From positions 1 through 64,000 of the forward strand of contig JAFKHH010000011.1 of assembly GCA_017306865.1 (NCBI GenBank): 64,000 nt of DNA, written 5' to 3'. The position numbers and the translations under genes were made by a program. The DNA comes from Filimonas sp. (lineage in GTDB: Bacteria; Bacteroidota; Bacteroidia; Chitinophagales; Chitinophagaceae). This document shows positions 8,101 through 16,077 of the stretch, piece after piece. The stretch's first letter is position 1. Each line of letters opens with the position of its first letter. The notes below the pieces were generated by a model. The model searched no databases, was not told where the DNA came from, and saw only the letters and a program-made list of their open reading frames with translations.

Positions 8101-10494
8101 ATGTATAAAATTTATTTAATTGACAAGACGGGTGATTATGTGCTGCTTGATACAGAGGATATAGATTTAAGCACAACATTTTCAATTGCGGATATTTCCG
8201 ATATATCACAAAGAAAAGACAGTATAACCAAATCAATAGTTTTAAAAGGAACCGAAACCAATAATGCGGCTTTCGGTTCTCTGTTCCATTTTAATAGAAC
8301 TGCGAACCCATCAACTGCAGAAGGATTGTTTTTTAATTTCTCACCACTAACTGCCATGAGCTCGATAAATTGCTTAGTGTACGAGGATGGTGTGTTGCTC
8401 CTTAATGGGACAATAATTGTGGAATCAATTACTGCAAGCGAGAAAGGCGACATTTCTTACAACGTGGTGATTTCAGGAAAATTAATCGGGTTAAAAGTTG
8501 CATTAGCTGATAAAAAACTTGCTGATATTGATTTGTCTGACTTGCAGCATGAATATAACGGACAATCAATATTTGATTCATGGGGAGGACAGAATTCTGC
8601 AAACCCGTCAAATAGTGTTGGGTTATCTAGAACCCAGAGATACAACGCAACAACTGGAAGTTTTTACTATGAACCGTTTAAATTAGGTTCAGGCTACGTA
8701 TATCCATTTATTGACTATGGTGAGAAGTTTCAGAATCCTGATAGTAATAATGACTATAGTAATGTAAAGTTCCAAAATTATAGGCCAGCACTTTGGGTAC
8801 GTGAATATCTGGATAGAATTTTCAAAGATGCTGGCTATACCTATGAAATAAGAGGTGAAGAAACTTTCTTAGAAAGATTCAACAGTTTGATTGTCCCGAA
8901 CTGTGAGGAAAAACCACAGGTAACAACAACAAATAACCGTGCAGTTTACAGTAATACCTTTACGCTTGATGCTGGGTATAATCGTATCATGGATAATGAC
9001 AATAATCTTGCATTTCATCCGCTGCCGTTGACGACACAGGCAAATACATTTCTGACAAATTATTCTAATGCTTATGGTGAGAATTTCAGGGATAAGAACC
9101 TACTCATTTGCAACAGGACATTTTCTAGCGACGCTAAAGTCAAAGTAGTCTTTGCTGCTATTACAAATATCCAGCCTAATAATAATGCGACTGTCACAAT
9201 ACAACTTGTTAAACGTTCTTATTCAACAGACGATGGAGATACAAGGAACTGGACACTCTTGGCTGAACAGAGTTTTTTGCTTGCAAAAGATGAACACAGG
9301 GAAAATGTGCAGATTGAATTTGTATGTCCTTCAACTCAGTTTAGTCTTGGTGACCAAGTTCAAGTTAGGGTGCAACAAACAACAGAACATTATGTTTTTA
9401 CACACGTTTTCTGTGTTTTTAATATTTCTTATGTCAGTTTAGAAATGACTAAGGATGCTAGCACCGCTTATTCAATGGGTGTGAAGCCTAATGATTCTAT
9501 TACTCCAATTGCACCGGATGGTATCAAACAATATGACTTCGTTAAATCCATTATAAGCATGTTTAATTTCTTTGTCTTCAACTCAAAGGAATCTCCTAGA
9601 CATTTCATTTTAGAACGTTACGATGATTATTACGCATTATGCCAACCTAGTGTAATTAAAAGTGTCGCATTAAATTGGACAAATAAGATTGATTATAGTA
9701 TAGGGTGGAAGTCAAAAAGTAATTTATCAATACCTAAAAACTATTCATTTAGTTACAAGGACGACAATGACTACTTGAACAGTCAGTATAAAACGAAATA
9801 TAGCCAGTCTTATGGAACGCTAACCTTTACTGACCCTTTGGGTATTACAGATTCTAAAAAAGTTGAGATAGTTTTTTCAAATAGCCCGCAAACAGAAATT
9901 GGCGGTACGCAGAGAGTAAATACCATGCTTGTAAAAGACGGCACTTCGCTACAGCAGAAAAACCAGACAAAAGTTAATTGTAGGATTCTGTATTACAATG
10001 GAGTTCATTTCACTACACCTATGAATTTATGTGATGATAGGGTTAATGTGTCAACTGGTCAGATAGATGCTGAAACATGGGCCGGAACATCTTGGTATTG
10101 CCTGGCTAGTCCTTATTATTTTGATAAGGCTAGTAGGAATAGTGGTACTCCAAAAACTTCCGATGGTGCACCTAGTGCGTTCCATCCACTTTACAGTTTG
10201 AACTTTTCAAGACCAAAAGAATATTATTTCAACGTAAACAGTGAATATGAAAATGCAATCACTTTATACTCTGAAAATTACATAAACCAGATTTCAGAGC
10301 TTACCAATATCAATTTGTTCACACTTGAAGTCGATGTTTTTCTAAATGAAATAGATATAACAAGCTTGGATTTAAGAACTCCGGTTTTTATAGATGGTGG
10401 TGAACTAGGGCATGCTTATTTTAAAGTTCTATCAGTTGAATATAGTAACAATCAACAATCATCTACAGTTTTACTGCAAAAGATAGTTATCTAA
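8101..10494 (+). CDS. Large phage tail protein, family not recognised
   Basis: The 797-residue protein begins MYKIYLIDKTGDYVLLD at the second ATG of a doublet (8097/8101). The first ATG opens only a three-codon frame. Its N-terminal ~130 residues (DISDISQRKDSITKSIVLKG) look like the binding domain of distal tail or baseplate proteins of Bacteroidota siphophages. The middle part is beta-rich with aromatic residues, and the C-terminus (ITSLDLRTPVFIDGGELGHAYFKVLSVEY) resembles tail-tip barrels. It lies between the fibre and the tape measure, where a baseplate hub or distal tail protein would be expected. Function is inferred from position and length. Confidence 0.5.
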   Translation: MYKIYLIDKTGDYVLLDTEDIDLSTTFSIADISDISQRKDSITKSIVLKGTETNNAAFGSLFHFNRTANPSTAEGLFFNFSPLTAMSSINCLVYEDGVLLLNGTIIVESITASEKGDISYNVVISGKLIGLKVALADKKLADIDLSDLQHEYNGQSIFDSWGGQNSANPSNSVGLSRTQRYNATTGSFYYEPFKLGSGYVYPFIDYGEKFQNPDSNNDYSNVKFQNYRPALWVREYLDRIFKDAGYTYEIRGEETFLERFNSLIVPNCEEKPQVTTTNNRAVYSNTFTLDAGYNRIMDNDNNLAFHPLPLTTQANTFLTNYSNAYGENFRDKNLLICNRTFSSDAKVKVVFAAITNIQPNNNATVTIQLVKRSYSTDDGDTRNWTLLAEQSFLLAKDEHRENVQIEFVCPSTQFSLGDQVQVRVQQTTEHYVFTHVFCVFNISYVSLEMTKDASTAYSMGVKPNDSITPIAPDGIKQYDFVKSIISMFNFFVFNSKESPRHFILERYDDYYALCQPSVIKSVALNWTNKIDYSIGWKSKSNLSIPKNYSFSYKDDNDYLNSQYKTKYSQSYGTLTFTDPLGITDSKKVEIVFSNSPQTEIGGTQRVNTMLVKDGTSLQQKNQTKVNCRILYYNGVHFTTPMNLCDDRVNVSTGQIDAETWAGTSWYCLASPYYFDKASRNSGTPKTSDGAPSAFHPLYSLNFSRPKEYYFNVNSEYENAITLYSENYINQISELTNINLFTLEVDVFLNEIDITSLDLRTPVFIDGGELGHAYFKVLSVEYSNNQQSSTVLLQKIVI

Positions 10495-10531
10495 CAAGAA
10501 CTATTTAAAATAATAAACGGCATTACTATGA

Positions 10532-12859
10532 ATGGATGAATTACAAAAAGAAGTAATTGTCAATATTAAAACCAATGTTGATGATTCTAGTCTAAAGTCG
10601 GCTAATGACAATGCTAACCAACTCAAGGAGAATTTAGATGGTATTGGAAAGAACGAAGCTCCTAAGAAGACATTCAATTCAATAAAGCAAGACTTAAGAG
10701 AGGCGAATCTTGAGGCTCAAAAGATTCAACAGCAATTTGGCAGGAACTCACAGCAGTTTATCGAAGCGGCTAAAAAAGTAGCAAATCTGAAAGATGAATT
10801 TCAGGAATACAATGCGGCAATTGAAGCATTCAATCCTGACAATAAACTACAGGCAGTTGTAAGTCTTGCCCGTGGTGCTACTGGAGCTATCCAGGGCGTT
10901 ACTGGTGCGATGACTTTTTTAGGAGTTGAATCTGAGAAGGCAAACGAGACGATTGCCAAACTCCAAGGATTGATGGCCTTTTCTCAGGCACTGAATTCTC
11001 TTGATGATATAAAGAACTCTTTCAAAAACTTAAATGCTGTATTAGGATTGACCGCTGCCGCAGAAGAAGGAGCAACTGTTGCTAGTAAAGGGCTAAGTGT
11101 TGCTCTAAAAAGCATCGGCATTGGGTTAATAATTGCGGCAATTGCCTATCTGGTTTCAAACTGGAAAGAATTAAAAGAATCGATTTCGAACGTAATTCCC
11201 GGAATTGATAAGGCTGGCGAAGTCTTCGATAAAGTAAAGGCTGTTTTCATTGGCTTTGGTTCCGCTGTAGTCAAATATGTTGTAGCACCAATAAAGGCAT
11301 TCATTGACATCATACATGGCGACTTTAAAAAAGCAGTTGATGATATGGTTGACGGCCTTAATGTTACTAAGAATGTCATGGATGGCTATAATAATGAAAT
11401 GAAGAAGCAGGAAGCTGAGGCGCAGAGGAAACTTGCAGAAGAAAGGGTAAAAGGTCTTGAGTATGCTTTGAAGCAGTATAAAGAAGGCTCAAAGGAATAC
11501 TTAGCAGTTCAGAAAGAATTAGATAAACAAAGACTTGCATCAACTAAAGATGATTCTGATGAAAGAGTTAAGGTTGTTCAGGATATAACAACTCGTGAAA
11601 ATCAAAATAAAATCAAGGCGCAAGAAGAGGCTGATAAAAAAGCAAAAGAGGCGCGAGATAAGGCATTGGCTGCTGCAAAAGCAGCGCATGAGAAGCTTGT
11701 ACAGGAGAATAATGCTTACATGGAGAAAATAATTGAAATCGACAAACAGGCTGATAGGGTTTTACTGGAAGGTTCAGAATCTGCAAGACAAAAGGAGCTG
11801 GCTGATGTTCAATCTAAGTATAAGGAACAAATAATTATTTATGAAAAAAAACATTTTGATATATCAAAGCTGGTAGAAGCGCAGAAAACGGAAGAGGCAA
11901 GAATAAATAAAAAGTTCGATGACCAGATAACACAAGGCATTAAAGATGCCCAGGCAAGAAATGTTGATATATATGAACAGAAGAAAAACGAAATAAATAA
12001 AACCATTGACCAGTTGCTTACAAGCGCGACTGAGCAACAAAAGAAACAATTAGAGGAATTAAGAAAGAGCCAGTTGCAAGATTTAAGCGACGAACAAGGA
12101 TTAAATACACTTAATGTCCAGGCACAGACTGACTTGACAGTTACGAAGAATGAAAACTATGTAACTAACCACGATACGCCAGACCAAAGGAGGAAAAAGA
12201 TTGAAGCTATTTATAGTGCCGAGCATGATGCTGAGCAAGCTGCTTTTGAACTTAAGAAACAACAGTTGCAAGGTAATAACGAAGAATTGCAACAGATACA
12301 GGCAGACCATGATTTAAAGTTGACTGAGATGTCACAGAAGCTAGCTGATGACGAAAAAGCAATCGATGATGCTAGAAGGGATGCCAAGCTGAATAATCTT
12401 GATGTTCTTTCTGGTGCAGTAGGCGCTTTTGGTGGTTTGCTTGAACAAAGTACTGTTGCGGGTAAAGCTTTAGCTGTTGCTCAGACAACTGTAGATACTT
12501 ACGTAGGCGCTCAGAAGGCTTATGTGTCACAGTTAATCCCTGGTGACCCAACTTCTCCAATTAGAGCAACAATTGCTGCAGGTGTTGCAGTTGTCACAGG
12601 TTTGGCAAATGTCAAGAAGATTTTATCGACTTCTGTCGGAAGTAAAGGAACGGGCGGTGGCTCGACCCCAAATGTTTCACCAGTGTCAATAATGACACCT
12701 CCAACAATTGCTTCAATAGCGCCAAATATCCAAAATGAAGTTCAAAGTGTGAGGGTCGTTAATCAACAAGACCAGGTTATCAAAGCTTATGTAACTGACA
12801 AGGATATAAAGAACAATTCTGACAGGCAGACATTCATGAATAATTTATCAAATTTCTAA
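10532..12859 (+). CDS. Phage tail tape measure protein
   Basis: The 775-residue protein starts at the second ATG of a doublet (10528/10532). The N-terminal ~100 residues are helical. A strongly hydrophobic segment at ~188-209 (SIGIGLIIAAIAYLVSNW) and a second Gly/Ala-rich one near 640-700 bracket long charged coiled coil (~290-620), rich in K, E and Q. This hydrophobic-coil-hydrophobic pattern is typical of tape measures, which set siphophage tail length and enter the host envelope. It indicates a tail with a lumen of moderate length. Its distance from the tail-tube-like gene (15,110) is unusual. Confidence 0.85.
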   Translation: MDELQKEVIVNIKTNVDDSSLKSANDNANQLKENLDGIGKNEAPKKTFNSIKQDLREANLEAQKIQQQFGRNSQQFIEAAKKVANLKDEFQEYNAAIEAFNPDNKLQAVVSLARGATGAIQGVTGAMTFLGVESEKANETIAKLQGLMAFSQALNSLDDIKNSFKNLNAVLGLTAAAEEGATVASKGLSVALKSIGIGLIIAAIAYLVSNWKELKESISNVIPGIDKAGEVFDKVKAVFIGFGSAVVKYVVAPIKAFIDIIHGDFKKAVDDMVDGLNVTKNVMDGYNNEMKKQEAEAQRKLAEERVKGLEYALKQYKEGSKEYLAVQKELDKQRLASTKDDSDERVKVVQDITTRENQNKIKAQEEADKKAKEARDKALAAAKAAHEKLVQENNAYMEKIIEIDKQADRVLLEGSESARQKELADVQSKYKEQIIIYEKKHFDISKLVEAQKTEEARINKKFDDQITQGIKDAQARNVDIYEQKKNEINKTIDQLLTSATEQQKKQLEELRKSQLQDLSDEQGLNTLNVQAQTDLTVTKNENYVTNHDTPDQRRKKIEAIYSAEHDAEQAAFELKKQQLQGNNEELQQIQADHDLKLTEMSQKLADDEKAIDDARRDAKLNNLDVLSGAVGAFGGLLEQSTVAGKALAVAQTTVDTYVGAQKAYVSQLIPGDPTSPIRATIAAGVAVVTGLANVKKILSTSVGSKGTGGGSTPNVSPVSIMTPPTIASIAPNIQNEVQSVRVVNQQDQVIKAYVTDKDIKNNSDRQTFMNNLSNF

Positions 12860-12880
12860 GTAATAGTATTTAAAGTATGA

Positions 12881-13486
12881 ATGGAGTTACCAGTATATGA
12901 ATTAAGAATAGATGAGGAAATGAATTCCGTAGTAGATGCAATCGCACTGGTTGAAAACCCAGCAATCGAATCGGAGTTTATTGCGTTTTCGAAAGAGCAG
13001 TCACACTTCACATTCTCAAAGAATGATGAGAAAATGGAATTGCTTGGAGCTGCCATGATTCCAGACATGAGAATTTATAGAGAAGATGAAAATCATAACG
13101 GCTATTATGTATTCTTCTCAAAAGAAACAATAAGAAATATCGCCCAGGTATTCTTCAAACATGGTTTTCAAGAAAACATGAATCTAGACCATGATAAAGC
13201 TTTAGATGCTTCGTCATTTATTTTCCAAAGTTATATCGTTGACCAAGGCAAAGGAATGACATCACCAATAGGATTAAATCTTCCTGATGGTACTTGGGTT
13301 GTGGGTGTTAAGGTCACAGATAAAGCAATCTGGTCGGATATAATGTCTGGTAAAAGGAAAGGATTTTCAATCGAAGGGATATTTGAAAGGTTTCAATCGA
13401 CATTTCACGAAGCAAAGAAGCGAAGTGATGAAGAAGAGTTGATGGAAGCTTTTCAAAAAATTAATTCTTTACTAATTAAAATGTAA
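12881..13486 (+). CDS. XkdF-like prohead protease
   Basis: The 201-residue protein starts at the second ATG of a doublet (12877/12881). It has the XkdF-type beginning ELRIDEEMNSVVDAIALVENPAIE, then MIPDMRIYR and an NLDHD motif with H104. The segment KRKGFSIEGIF carries S163 in the position expected for the catalytic serine of HK97-type prohead proteases. It lies directly before scaffold-like and capsid genes, the standard place for the maturation protease. The His/Ser assignment is by motif only. Confidence 0.7.
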   Translation: MELPVYELRIDEEMNSVVDAIALVENPAIESEFIAFSKEQSHFTFSKNDEKMELLGAAMIPDMRIYREDENHNGYYVFFSKETIRNIAQVFFKHGFQENMNLDHDKALDASSFIFQSYIVDQGKGMTSPIGLNLPDGTWVVGVKVTDKAIWSDIMSGKRKGFSIEGIFERFQSTFHEAKKRSDEEELMEAFQKINSLLIKM

Positions 13487-13494
13487 AGACATGA

Positions 13495-14118
13495 ATGAAC
13501 AAAGGATTGATAAAAGAATTAGGAAAAACCCTTGGTCTTCTTGCGAATAAAATAACAGAAAAGTTTGACGAACAACCACAAGTCTATTCTGTGGATGAAG
13601 TTAATATTCCAAGCAGAGAAGTTGGCGGTAAAGCTGAACTTGTTGGTAAAAATGGTGAGTTGTCACCATTGCCAGATGGCCCGGCAGAATTAAGCGATAG
13701 TTTCAAGTTCACAGTAAAAGACGGCTTGATTGCGTCAATTGACGGTGAAGCAACTCAGACTGATAATGTCGAAGCAGAAACAACCCCGACAGACAATTCA
13801 ACTCCTGATACGTCTATAGAAGAAGTCAAAAATAAAGTTGCCGAACTTGATGCAACTACTCAATCAATCAAATCAGACATACAGTCGCTTATTGAGACTG
13901 TAAAACAAATGCAGGAAGCAAATCAGTCTTTCTCCAAAAGTGAAGAGTTCTCGGCAGTAAAAACAGCTATTAATAAATTAAGTGAAGCTGTGCTGACGAT
14001 TGAAAAGACACCTGCTGAATTCTCAAAAACAAATGCAAGTAATGAAGTAAAAGCAGAAAACGAAGAAAAGCTTTTCACTCTTGCACGTGTGATGAATTCA
14101 ATAAAAGAAACAAAATAA
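13495..14118 (+). CDS. Scaffold-like phage protein
   Basis: The 207-residue acidic protein starts at the second ATG of a doublet (13491/13495), 8 nt after the protease stop. Its middle is a Thr/Asp-rich low-complexity linker (TDNVEAETTPTDN). From about residue 105 it is a heptad-rich coiled coil (IEEVKNKVAELDATTQ and onwards). A coiled-coil, disordered protein between protease and capsid genes fits an internal scaffold that is cut away on maturation. No sequence family is recognised, so the role rests on position and composition. Confidence 0.6.
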   Translation: MNKGLIKELGKTLGLLANKITEKFDEQPQVYSVDEVNIPSREVGGKAELVGKNGELSPLPDGPAELSDSFKFTVKDGLIASIDGEATQTDNVEAETTPTDNSTPDTSIEEVKNKVAELDATTQSIKSDIQSLIETVKQMQEANQSFSKSEEFSAVKTAINKLSEAVLTIEKTPAEFSKTNASNEVKAENEEKLFTLARVMNSIKETK

Positions 14119-14143
14119 CTAACAAATAAAAAATAACCTATGA

Positions 14144-15058
14144 ATGGCATTAAACGTAACAAAGGTTCAAGATTATATCAAACCAATATCTCAAGAGCTT
14201 GCAACAAAGGCAGTTGTAGAAGCTAAGACTGCAAAACTGCTTATTGAAAATAAAGCTATGCAGGCTGGTATAAAAGGTAAAGCGTCTATACTTAAAATGG
14301 AAGCAGATGTCAACCTTCAAGATGGCTCTGGTTGTGGCAGAAATCCAGGTGGAAACAGTATTCTTTCTAATAAAGATATTGTCGTAACAGCATTAAAAGA
14401 TGAACAAAATTTCTGTTCAAAAACATTATATAACAGCTATTTTGTAGAGGCTGTTGCACAAGGCCAAGACCCTGAATCTGAAACTCTAGCTCCTGCTTTC
14501 ATTAAAAATATAATGGAAAACCGTGCTAAAAAAATCAATTTATCTGTTGAAAATCTTTTGTGGCATGGTGATACAGCTTTAACTGGCACTAATCCTTTGA
14601 AATGGATTGATGGTATTGTAAAACAAGTGAAGGCTGGTTCTTACAATGATTTAAGTGCAGTAACTGGTTCTACAATTGTTGAGAAATTGCAGTATGTTTA
14701 TTTGAATACACCGGTTGAGGTAAGAATGCAAGACGATTTCAGAATCTTCGTTGGCGAGGATATGTATGCGGACTACTTAGTAGCATTGTCAAATAAAAAT
14801 ATTTTCAAACCTACAGATGATTTTACTTTGTTTGGTACGACTGCCAAGTTATTCCCGACTCCTGGTTTAAACGCTTCAAAAGAGATTGTTGCCGCTAGAA
14901 TTTCAAATTTTCATTTAGGCTTGGATGGTGAAGCAGAAACAGATAACGCTACTTTAAGATTCTCTATTGAGACAAATCAGTGGTATCAAGATTTTCACTT
15001 TGCTGTTGGTATTGCTGTGATATTTCCTGAGCAAGTTGGCTATGTGAAACTTACTTAA
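14144..15058 (+). CDS. Major capsid protein
   Basis: The 304-residue protein starts at the second ATG of a doublet (14140/14144). Length, position after protease and scaffold, and a pattern of an N-terminal helical arm, a central FIKNIMENRAKKINLSVENLLWHGD helix and a C-terminal beta-rich domain suggest an HK97-fold shell protein. The segment ISNFHLGLDGEAETDNATLRF is followed by a final FHFAVGIAVIFPEQVGYVKLT. A strong hairpin (15,073-15,090) follows the gene, as often seen behind very highly expressed phage genes. Confidence 0.72.
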   Translation: MALNVTKVQDYIKPISQELATKAVVEAKTAKLLIENKAMQAGIKGKASILKMEADVNLQDGSGCGRNPGGNSILSNKDIVVTALKDEQNFCSKTLYNSYFVEAVAQGQDPESETLAPAFIKNIMENRAKKINLSVENLLWHGDTALTGTNPLKWIDGIVKQVKAGSYNDLSAVTGSTIVEKLQYVYLNTPVEVRMQDDFRIFVGEDMYADYLVALSNKNIFKPTDDFTLFGTTAKLFPTPGLNASKEIVAARISNFHLGLDGEAETDNATLRFSIETNQWYQDFHFAVGIAVIFPEQVGYVKLT

Positions 15059-15072
15059 TTGATTTAATAAAC

Positions 15073-15090
15073 GGGGAGCAACTGCTCCCC
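15073..15090 (+). terminator. GC hairpin directly after the capsid gene
   Basis: GGGGAGC, loop AACT, GCTCCCC forms a perfect 7-bp stem 14 nt behind the capsid stop. It is followed by AACAAAATTC rather than a T run. It looks more like an mRNA-stabilising or partial attenuation hairpin than a full terminator. Confidence 0.5.
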
Positions 15091-15109
15091 AACAAAATTC
15101 ATAATATGA

Positions 15110-15655
15110 ATGGCATGTACATCATTAATTGCATTACCTAGAATATGTGGCGCGGAAGGTTTGGTTGCAGGTTTAGATAATCTGTATATCATTTCCTACG
15201 GCGACCTTGGTCCAGTCACAGGTGCGGTAAATGGCGAAAAATATAAAATAGCAACCAATGGCATGGTGAATGAAATTGGTTTAGAAACTGGCAAGAAGTT
15301 CGTTGAAGTTGGGTTGCTGAGAAGTTCAGCAGGTTTTGACCAGAAGCTGACGAAGAATGTTTCGAACGGGACATCATACTTTACTCAGACATTGAAAGTT
15401 GTATTGGCTGGTATTTCTATAGATAATCAGAAGTTTATAGAGTCTGTTTTAAATCAACCCGTAGCTGTAATTACAAAACTAAGAACTGGCGAGTACTGTT
15501 TTGCTGGTTACAATGGCAGATTTGAGTTGACTGAAATTGAAGGTGGTACGGGTACAGCGGAAGGTGACAACATTGGCTACACGCTTACTTTTACTGGCAT
15601 CGACGCTAAAGTTGCTCCAATCGTGGACGAGACAATTATCTCCACTTTAATCTAA
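15110..15655 (+). CDS. Phage structural protein, possibly tail tube
   Basis: The 181-residue protein begins MACTSLIALPRICGAEGLVAGL at the second ATG of a doublet (15106/15110). It is beta-rich with many Gly/Thr. The segments SNGTSYFTQTLKVVLAGI and IGYTLTFTGIDAKVAPIV are of the kind found in tail-tube and collar proteins. It is flanked by a hairpin behind the capsid gene and by a good terminator behind itself, so its expression could be uncoupled from what follows. Tail tube is my best guess from size and fold pattern; a capsid decoration protein is the main alternative. Confidence 0.4.
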   Translation: MACTSLIALPRICGAEGLVAGLDNLYIISYGDLGPVTGAVNGEKYKIATNGMVNEIGLETGKKFVEVGLLRSSAGFDQKLTKNVSNGTSYFTQTLKVVLAGISIDNQKFIESVLNQPVAVITKLRTGEYCFAGYNGRFELTEIEGGTGTAEGDNIGYTLTFTGIDAKVAPIVDETIISTLI

Positions 15656-15682
15656 GGATTTATTGATTTTTATTTTATAACG

Positions 15683-15717
15683 ACCTCGCTGAAAAATCGG
15701 TGAGGTTTTTATTTTAT
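15683..15717 (+). terminator. Rho-independent terminator inside the structural array
   Basis: A 10-bp stem (ACCTCGCTGA / TCGGTGAGGT, two G-U pairs) with an AAAA loop at 15,683-15,706 is followed by a T-rich tract to 15,717. It separates the capsid-side genes from 15,722 onwards. Confidence 0.8.
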
Positions 15718-15721
15718 TACA

Positions 15722-16045
15722 ATGATTATAATTGACAAGAATAAAGATGAAAACAGAATAATAGTTACAGTTTCAGAAATGACAACAATTGATAATCCTT
15801 ATTATCTGTTGGTCTTGTATTCTCCCTATCTTGATAAATCCTTTAGGATTCAATTGCCAGCTAATTCTTCTAGTCATAAAGAAAGGTATGATGCCTTTAT
15901 CCTTCCTTCAACAGTATTTAAAAATTATACTGAAGGTAGATATACTTACAGTATATACCAATCAAGCACTGTTGCAGACAATGAAAGTTTATTAGGTATG
16001 CCGGTTGAAACCGGATTTCTCACAGTAGTTGGCACACAGGCTTGA
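15722..16045 (+). CDS. Small phage virion-region protein
   Basis: The 107-residue protein begins MIIIDKNKDENRIIVTVSEMTT. It is beta-rich with the pattern NPYYLLVLYS and a later EGRYTYSIYQ, which I associate with a common but uncharacterised small protein of Bacteroidota phages. The start is a single ATG without the ATGAATG doublet, 16 nt after the start of a terminator U tract. It may be a head decoration or fibre accessory protein, but I have no functional evidence. Confidence 0.45.
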   Translation: MIIIDKNKDENRIIVTVSEMTTIDNPYYLLVLYSPYLDKSFRIQLPANSSSHKERYDAFILPSTVFKNYTEGRYTYSIYQSSTVADNESLLGMPVETGFLTVVGTQA

Positions 16046-16077
16046 ATCTTCTATTTAAATCAAAGCAGCTAATATGA

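Noticed and set aside
14144-15058. Encapsulin instead of phage capsid
   Set aside because: The gene is embedded among protease, scaffold, portal and terminase genes, so a phage shell is the simpler reading.
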